In this document: positions 59,203 through 64,000 of the stretch, piece by piece
How positions within the stretch are numbered: the stretch's first letter is position 1
Layout: each line of letters begins with the position of its first letter
NCBI RefSeq assembly: GCF_900699765.1
Contig: NZ_CAADHO010000012.1
Location: 62,001 to 126,000, forward strand
Length of the DNA stretch: 64,000 nucleotides
Source: Desulfoluna butyratoxydans
GTDB taxonomy: Bacteria; Desulfobacterota; Desulfobacteria; Desulfobacterales; Desulfolunaceae
Direction: 5' to 3'
Notes under the pieces: model-generated
What the model was told of the DNA's origin: nothing
The model's input: only the letters and a program-made list of their open reading frames with translations
Databases searched by the model: none
Translations under genes and position numbers: made by a program

Positions 59203-61872
59203 CTATAGGTAACCGGCGGCAAAGGCCAGCTCGTCGTCTCTGTCCTTGAGTTGACCGTCGAGTTTGGCGGCCAGGGTGTCTGCCAGGATCTCACCGTAGC
59301 GAGGTCCGGGTTTGAGGCCCAGGGTCTTGAGGTCACGGCCCCTGATGGACAGGGTAATGTGGCGGAGCTGGCTCATGTAATGGGAGATGGATTTTTTGAT
59401 GGCCTCGCCCTTTGATATGGCCATGACGTACAGGAGCAGCTCGGTCCTCAAGGGGGAGAGCTGCCGGTGCAGGTCGCTGTTGGCGGCGGGCAGGCCGTGG
59501 GTGAGCCAGGTGTAAGCCCCCCTGGCATGGAATCGTTCCTCGGTGAGGATTTTTCGGTACTTCGGGGGCAGCATGAGGCGCCTTGCTACCACTTCGGAGA
59601 CCTCCCGGTCGCACGGGGCCAGCAGGGTCAAAAAGTAGATGATCCAGCGTTCGATGGGTTCGTCCGTGTACATGAGGTCATGCCAGGCCAGGACTTTTTT
59701 TGCTTCGTCCAGCTGGTCGATGAGCTCGTTGTGCCGGGTGATGCCCGGGTGGATGATCTCCATGAGGCCCAGGTCGAAAATCCGCAGGATGGACGGGATG
59801 GGGTTCTCCTCTTCCAGGATCTGACGGAACTCGTTGAAAACCCGAAGGCCCCCCAGTTCCCGGAACACGTCCAGGTGGATGGCGTTCTTGATCATCTCCC
59901 GGGTGACCTTGCCGATGGTGAACCCGAAGCGCTGCTCGAACTTGATGGCCCGGAACACCCGGGTGGGGTCCTCCACAAAACTCAGGTTGTGCAGGATCCG
60001 GATGCGTTTTTCCTTGATGTCCCGCTGGCCGTTGAAAAAATCGGTGAGGGTGCCGAATCCGTCCGGATCCAGGCGGATGGCCAGGGTGTTGATGGTAAAA
60101 TCCCTGCGGTACAGGTCGAGTTTGATGGAGCTGGTCTCCACCTCGGGCAGGGCGGCCGGAGAGGGGTAGTACTCCATGCGGGCCGTGGCCACGTCCACCT
60201 TGAACCCGTCGGGGAAGATGATCACCGAGGTGCCGAATTTGGTGTAGGTGTTGATGCGGGCCCCCATCATCTCGGCAAAGGCCTTGGCAAAGGTGATGCC
60301 GTCCCCTTCGATGACGATGTCGATGTCGTCGTTTTGCCTTCGCAGGAGAAGGTCCCGCACAAATCCGCCCACCACAAAGACCCCGAAACCCATGTCGCGG
60401 GCAACGTGCCCGATCTGCTTGAGAAGGTCGAGGATCTCTTTGCTAAGGCGCTCCCGCATGAGGGAGACCACGGGTTTCTGTTTCGGGTAGTGGGGCGGAG
60501 CGCTGACTTCACTGCCTTCGGGGCGGGCGTGTTCCTTGCTGTAGACCAACAGGTTCAGCAGGTCCGTGCGGGTCACCACCCCTGCCACACGGTCGTTCTC
60601 CATAATGGGCAGGAGCCGCTGCTTGTCGCCGATGATGCGGTCCACCAGGGTGTTGAAGTCGGTGTCCGGGCTGGCCGTGGCCACGGAGGAGAACATAAAG
60701 TCCTGCACAGGGCAGGCTCCCAGGTTGTGGGAGAGGGCCCGTTCAATGACCTGGCGGGTGATGTAGCCCAATAGCTGCTCGCTCTCGTCGTCAAAGGTGG
60801 TGACCACCAGGGCGTTGATGCTGTAGCGGGTCAGGAGCCGTGACGCCTCGGACAGGGGAAGCAGCGGTGCCGCGGTGATGGCCGGGGCGCTCATGAGGTG
60901 ACGGGCCGTGCGGATGGGCTTGACCCGTGCGGCCAGCAGGGCACCGAGTCTCTCCTCCACCTGGGCCAGGGGCATGTTGCGGATGGAGGCCGAGGCGGCA
61001 AAGGGGTGCCCGCCCCCTCCGAGGTCGGATAAGATGGCCCCGCAGTCCACCTCGGGCAGGCAGCTTCGGGCCACCACATGGATACGGTTTCCCATGCCGG
61101 CCAGGACGAAAAGGACCCCCAGGCTCTCCATGCGCATCATTTTCTGCACAAGGGTCGCCAGGTCCGGGATGTACTCCTCCAGGGCCAGGGTGACCAGGGT
61201 GACCTCCACCCCGTTGATCATCCGTCGCTCGGACCGGTTCAGCATTTCGTTGATGAGGGCCACCTGGGCCGGGTCCAGCTCCTTTGCGATGAGGCTGGAG
61301 ACGATGTCCAGATTGGCTCCCAGGGAGACGAGCCATGCCGCGGCCTCAAAGTCTTCCGGGGTGGTGGACGCGTAGGTGAAGGAGCCGGTGTCCTCGTAGA
61401 TCCCCAGGCAGATGATGGTGGCCTCTTCCTTGGAGAGCTCGATGCCGCGCTCCCGGATGAGGCCGGTGAGGATGGTGGCGGTGGCACCGGTGGGGCGGAT
61501 GACCTCAAGGGCTCCGGACAGGGCGTCGGGCAGGTCGGTGTGGTGATCGTAAATGTGGATCTCCGGGGCCTGCTCATTGATGATGGCGGCCACCTCCCCT
61601 AAGCGGGAAAGATCCCGGGTGTCCACGAGGACCACCCGGCTGACCTGCTTGCCGGCAATGTCAGTGCTCCGTTTCATGTTGAACAGATAGAGCAGGGAGC
61701 TGATGAAAAAGTTCTTCAGGTTTTTTTTCTCTCCGGCATTGGGCAGGACCACCACGGAGCCGGGGTAGAGTTTGTGGGCGGCAAGCACCGAGGAGATGCC
61801 GTCAAAATCAGCGTTGATGTGGGTGGTGATGACGGTCAGGCCGTCCTGGCTGGTTGGGTTGGTTTCGTGCAC
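59203..61872 (-). CDS. DHH phosphoesterase-CBS-tRNA nucleotidyltransferase fusion
   Basis: 889 residues from a GTG at 61872 with GGGGAG upstream. DHH/DHHA1 phosphoesterase first (ITTHINADFDGISSV, VDTRDLSR, IYDHHTDLPD, LGGGGHPFAAS), then two CBS domains (about 320-450), then the poly(A) polymerase/CCA-adding enzyme: VFVVGGFVRDLLLRRQNDDI with DIVIEGDG, RRDFTINTLAIRL, EDPTRVFRAIKFEQRFG. It adds A or CCA to tRNA 3' ends; the DHH part may cleave oligonucleotides or dinucleotides, and CBS domains may sense adenylates. The fusion is known in several deep-branching and delta lineages. Confidence 0.93.
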   Translation of the reverse strand: MHETNPTSQDGLTVITTHINADFDGISSVLAAHKLYPGSVVVLPNAGEKKNLKNFFISSLLYLFNMKRSTDIAGKQVSRVVLVDTRDLSRLGEVAAIINEQAPEIHIYDHHTDLPDALSGALEVIRPTGATATILTGLIRERGIELSKEEATIICLGIYEDTGSFTYASTTPEDFEAAAWLVSLGANLDIVSSLIAKELDPAQVALINEMLNRSERRMINGVEVTLVTLALEEYIPDLATLVQKMMRMESLGVLFVLAGMGNRIHVVARSCLPEVDCGAILSDLGGGGHPFAASASIRNMPLAQVEERLGALLAARVKPIRTARHLMSAPAITAAPLLPLSEASRLLTRYSINALVVTTFDDESEQLLGYITRQVIERALSHNLGACPVQDFMFSSVATASPDTDFNTLVDRIIGDKQRLLPIMENDRVAGVVTRTDLLNLLVYSKEHARPEGSEVSAPPHYPKQKPVVSLMRERLSKEILDLLKQIGHVARDMGFGVFVVGGFVRDLLLRRQNDDIDIVIEGDGITFAKAFAEMMGARINTYTKFGTSVIIFPDGFKVDVATARMEYYPSPAALPEVETSSIKLDLYRRDFTINTLAIRLDPDGFGTLTDFFNGQRDIKEKRIRILHNLSFVEDPTRVFRAIKFEQRFGFTIGKVTREMIKNAIHLDVFRELGGLRVFNEFRQILEEENPIPSILRIFDLGLMEIIHPGITRHNELIDQLDEAKKVLAWHDLMYTDEPIERWIIYFLTLLAPCDREVSEVVARRLMLPPKYRKILTEERFHARGAYTWLTHGLPAANSDLHRQLSPLRTELLLYVMAISKGEAIKKSISHYMSQLRHITLSIRGRDLKTLGLKPGPRYGEILADTLAAKLDGQLKDRDDELAFAAGYL

Positions 61873-62228
61873 GGGCTCCCCTTTTAAACGTCTGTGGTGG
61901 CCGGGAAGAGTGGAACCGGGGTTCCCGGCATGCGGGTTGCGGAAGGTGTTCACGGCCTGGGCTCGGGCGGCAACCGGTTCCTGTTCTGGTCGTCGTTTTT
62001 GCGTCTTGTTCCCGGGTGTGCGAGAATGCAAAAGCCTTGAACACGGGTCACGCTGTGGGGGCGCGTCCGGTTACGTGACCGGCGGCCTTGAAATCGCGCG
62101 AGAAATTTGTTTAGCTTCGCGGGTCGCGACGCGCATGAGCATGATATAACCAAGTGCCTTCGTCAGGTCAAGGCCGGTGCCGGGCGTCGGAGGCCTTTTC
62201 ATATTTTTTCAGGAAGTGAGGACGTTTC
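61873..62228. other. Intergenic divergent region
   Basis: 356 bp between two divergent genes, no gene found. CCGGTTACGTGACCGG at 62067-62082 is a 16-bp palindrome with one mismatch and might be an operator. Confidence 0.4.
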
Positions 62229-63167
62229 ATGACAGAAGAACCGTATGTCTATCTTTTCGGGCCCGTGCCCTCCCGTCGCTTGGGCCTTTCCCTGGGCGTG
62301 GACTTGGTGCCGTCAAAGACCTGCTCTTTGGACTGTGTGTATTGTGAAAGCGGGGCCACCACAAAGCTTACGGTCAAGCGCTCCGCCCTGGTGCCGAAAG
62401 AGGCCGTGATGGCGGAAATCGATCGGTATCTCGCCACCCATGAACCCCCGGACGCGGTGACCTTTTCCGGGGCAGGGGAGCCGACACTCCATGAGAGCCT
62501 GGGGGAGATTGCAGATCACATCAAATCCCGCTGTCCCGGTGTCCGCGTGGTGCTGCTTACCAACGGTACCCTCTTTGACCGGGAGGATGTGAGGCGCGAT
62601 GCGGCGCGGACCGATCTGGTCATCGCTTCCTTTGAAGCGTCGGGCAAAAAGGTGTTTCGCGCCCTGAACCGGCCCCATCCCTCCCTGGATCCCGAGGCCA
62701 TGGCCGAGGGGCTTGTCACTTTCCGGCAGGAGTTTTCCGGCGAACTGTGGATCGAGGTCTTCATCGTGCCCGGCCTCAACGACGACGACGACGAGGTGGC
62801 GCGACTTGCCGAGGTGGTGAAACGCATCGGGCCGGACCGTGTGCAGGTGAACACCCTGGATCGCCCCGGCACCGAGGCCTGGGTGAAACCGGCGGACCCG
62901 GAGCGGCTGAAAACCATTACCGAGGCCCTGGGCTCAGGGGAGGTCATCGGGGCGTACACCCCCCGTTCAACGGGCGGAGACAGCGACGCGGATGTGGGGT
63001 CACGGATTCTGGGGATGGTGAAGAGGCGTCCCTGCACGGCCGAAGATCTGGCCGAGAGCCTGGGCGTTCCGCAGGAACAGGTGGACGAGGCCTTGGAAAC
63101 ACTGACGCGCACAGGGCGGATCCAGCAGGAAACCCAAGCCCGGGGAATGTTTTACAAGCCCTTGTAA
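62229..63167 (+). CDS. Radical SAM protein (COG0731-like) with C-terminal winged helix
   Basis: 312 residues, ATG after AGTGAGGA. Opens with LFGPVPSRRLGLSLGVDLVP and the cluster motif CSLDCVYC, followed by TFSGAGEPTLHESLGEIADH and VLLTNGTLF; this is the COG0731 Fe-S oxidoreductase family. Residues about 250-312 look like a small winged helix (CTAEDLAESLGVPQEQVDEA, LETLTRTGRIQQE). Some related proteins make wybutosine-like modifications or act in cofactor assembly, but the reaction here is unknown. It is likely monocistronic. Confidence 0.88.
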   Translation: MTEEPYVYLFGPVPSRRLGLSLGVDLVPSKTCSLDCVYCESGATTKLTVKRSALVPKEAVMAEIDRYLATHEPPDAVTFSGAGEPTLHESLGEIADHIKSRCPGVRVVLLTNGTLFDREDVRRDAARTDLVIASFEASGKKVFRALNRPHPSLDPEAMAEGLVTFRQEFSGELWIEVFIVPGLNDDDDEVARLAEVVKRIGPDRVQVNTLDRPGTEAWVKPADPERLKTITEALGSGEVIGAYTPRSTGGDSDADVGSRILGMVKRRPCTAEDLAESLGVPQEQVDEALETLTRTGRIQQETQARGMFYKPL

Positions 63168-63399
63168 AGCGGCGACAAACCAAAAATTGATTGATAAAAT
63201 GGAGAAAAACATTTAATGAAATCATAACCGCGTTTTCGTTTCCTGAATTTCTGTCTCAGGAAAGATGGGGCATGGCAGGCGGCCCTGCCGTGTTCCCAGG
63301 CCCATCCAACCAACCGCAAGGCCGTTTCGATGCCACACCCATGCCCGCGCCGGGCATGTTGATGCCAACCCGCTCTCCAGTTTTTGTAGGAGGTTGACG

Positions 63400-64000
63400 A
63401 TGCCTGTTTATCTCTGGGAAGGGAAGAACAGAAAAAACGAAACCCGTAAAGGGGAAATGGAAGCCCGCAGTGAAGAGGCGGTCCGAGCGAACCTCACGCG
63501 CATGCGCATTGTGCCGGGCAAGATCAAGCAGAAACCCAAAGATATCCTGGAGAACGTCACCTTCCTGCAGCCCTCTGTGAAGGAAAACGATATCATTGTT
63601 TTTGCACGGCAGTTTTCCACCATGATCGACGCAGGTCTTCCCATTATCCAGTGCCTTGAGATTCTGCTGAATCAACAGGAAAATCCCACCTTTAAAAAGG
63701 TGATTAAGGAGATCAAAGGGGATGTGGAGGGGGGGCAGACCTTTGCCGCGGCCTTGAAGAAGCACCCGAAGCTCTTTGACGACCTGTTCGTGAACATGGT
63801 GGCGGCCGGAGAGGCAGGGGGTATCCTTGATATCATTTTGCGCCGTCTGTCCAACTACATGGAAAAGATGATGAAGCTTAAGCGCCAGGTGAAGGGCGCC
63901 ATGACGTATCCCATTGTCACCATGGTCATCGCCGTTTTGGTTGTGGCCGTGATCCTGGTGTTTGTCATTCCCTCTTTTACGACGATGTTTTCAGATTTTG
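63400..64000 (+). CDS. pilC: Type IV pilus inner-membrane protein PilC/GspF family (3' end outside window)
   Basis: The first 200 residues are seen, from an ATG at 63400 behind TAGGAGG. MPVYLWEGKNRKNETRKGEM and IVFARQFSTMIDAGLPIIQC are the N-terminal signature of PilC, then VEGGQTFAAALKKHPKLFDD, LFVNMVAAGEAGG and a membrane helix (YPIVTMVIAVLVVAVILVFV). PilC/GspF is the platform protein of type IV pilus or type II secretion machines; the pilin genes would be expected downstream. It is cut only by the window end. Confidence 0.93.
   Translation, partial: MPVYLWEGKNRKNETRKGEMEARSEEAVRANLTRMRIVPGKIKQKPKDILENVTFLQPSVKENDIIVFARQFSTMIDAGLPIIQCLEILLNQQENPTFKKVIKEIKGDVEGGQTFAAALKKHPKLFDDLFVNMVAAGEAGGILDIILRRLSNYMEKMMKLKRQVKGAMTYPIVTMVIAVLVVAVILVFVIPSFTTMFSDF

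Noticed and set aside
1..64000. tRNA or rRNA genes
   Set aside because: No cloverleaf with a T-loop GTTCGA-type motif and CCA end, and no rRNA-like stretch was found by eye on either strand; a tRNAscan run would settle it.

Overview
The window looks like a piece of the chromosome of a GC-rich anaerobic deltaproteobacterium (Desulfobacterota, probably a Desulfobacteraceae/Desulfoluna-like sulfate reducer). The evidence is protein content: a 2-hydroxyacyl-CoA dehydratase pair with its ATP-dependent activase, an iron-containing alcohol dehydrogenase, many Fe-S proteins, CGGC and DUF3015 proteins, two large methyl-accepting chemotaxis proteins, an Mpl ligase and the DHH-CBS-tRNA nucleotidyltransferase fusion common in this lineage. 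Species assignment is an inference. No rRNA, tRNA, CRISPR array, prophage or intact insertion sequence was found.

Layout. 0-7 kb: end of katG, a porin-like outer membrane protein, an M20 amidohydrolase and a chemoreceptor with a duplicated sensor. 7-12 kb: leftward cmoA-cmoB (wobble uridine modification), two small unknowns and a DMT exporter; then rightward a hotdog thioesterase and acylphosphatase. 12-17 kb: divergent hsp20 and a twin ribbon-helix-helix protein coupled to an RlmN-like methyltransferase, then endonuclease IV and an AT-rich zinc-ribbon ORF. 17-20 kb: leftward NAD salvage operon pncB, nicotinamidase-like hydrolase, and a HAD-Nudix-winged-helix fusion that resembles NrtR. 21-23 kb: Fe-ADH divergent from an HxlR regulator. 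23-28 kb: fxsA-chaN and the acyl-CoA dehydratase operon. 28-42 kb: isocitrate dehydrogenase, a second chemoreceptor, CGGC protein, DEAD-box helicase, a hybrid histidine kinase, DUF3015, a lipoprotein hydrolase, a ferredoxin-like protein and a degenerate KptA. 42-50 kb: hemL, mpl, and a tightly overlapping four-gene set: membrane adenylate cyclase with an MshEN-like N-terminus, two lipoproteins and an HD protein resembling class I cyclic nucleotide phosphodiesterases. 50-64 kb: altered hemerythrin, MerR plus acyl-CoA dehydrogenase, a hydrolase, a LysM-DUF1571 protein, an Rrf2 regulator, scpA-scpB, trpS, the DHH-CBS-nucleotidyltransferase, a radical SAM protein and the start of pilC.

Intergenic DNA is unusually rich in dispersed repeats. 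One family has GCCTCCGGCGG / CCGCCGGAGGC ends (copies near 1.9, 20.8, 41.0 and 53.4 kb, plus solo ends); there is a 128-bp repeat in inverted orientation 39 kb apart, a triple-hairpin repeat in three copies, a 132-bp MITE-like element with 19-bp terminal inverted repeats, and three heptamer tandem arrays.

The most promising systems are the HAD-NrtR-like fusion inside its probable own regulon, the cyclase/phosphodiesterase/lipoprotein operon, and the KptA homologue that has lost the family's catalytic residues. All assignments come from reading the sequence by eye; no search was run.
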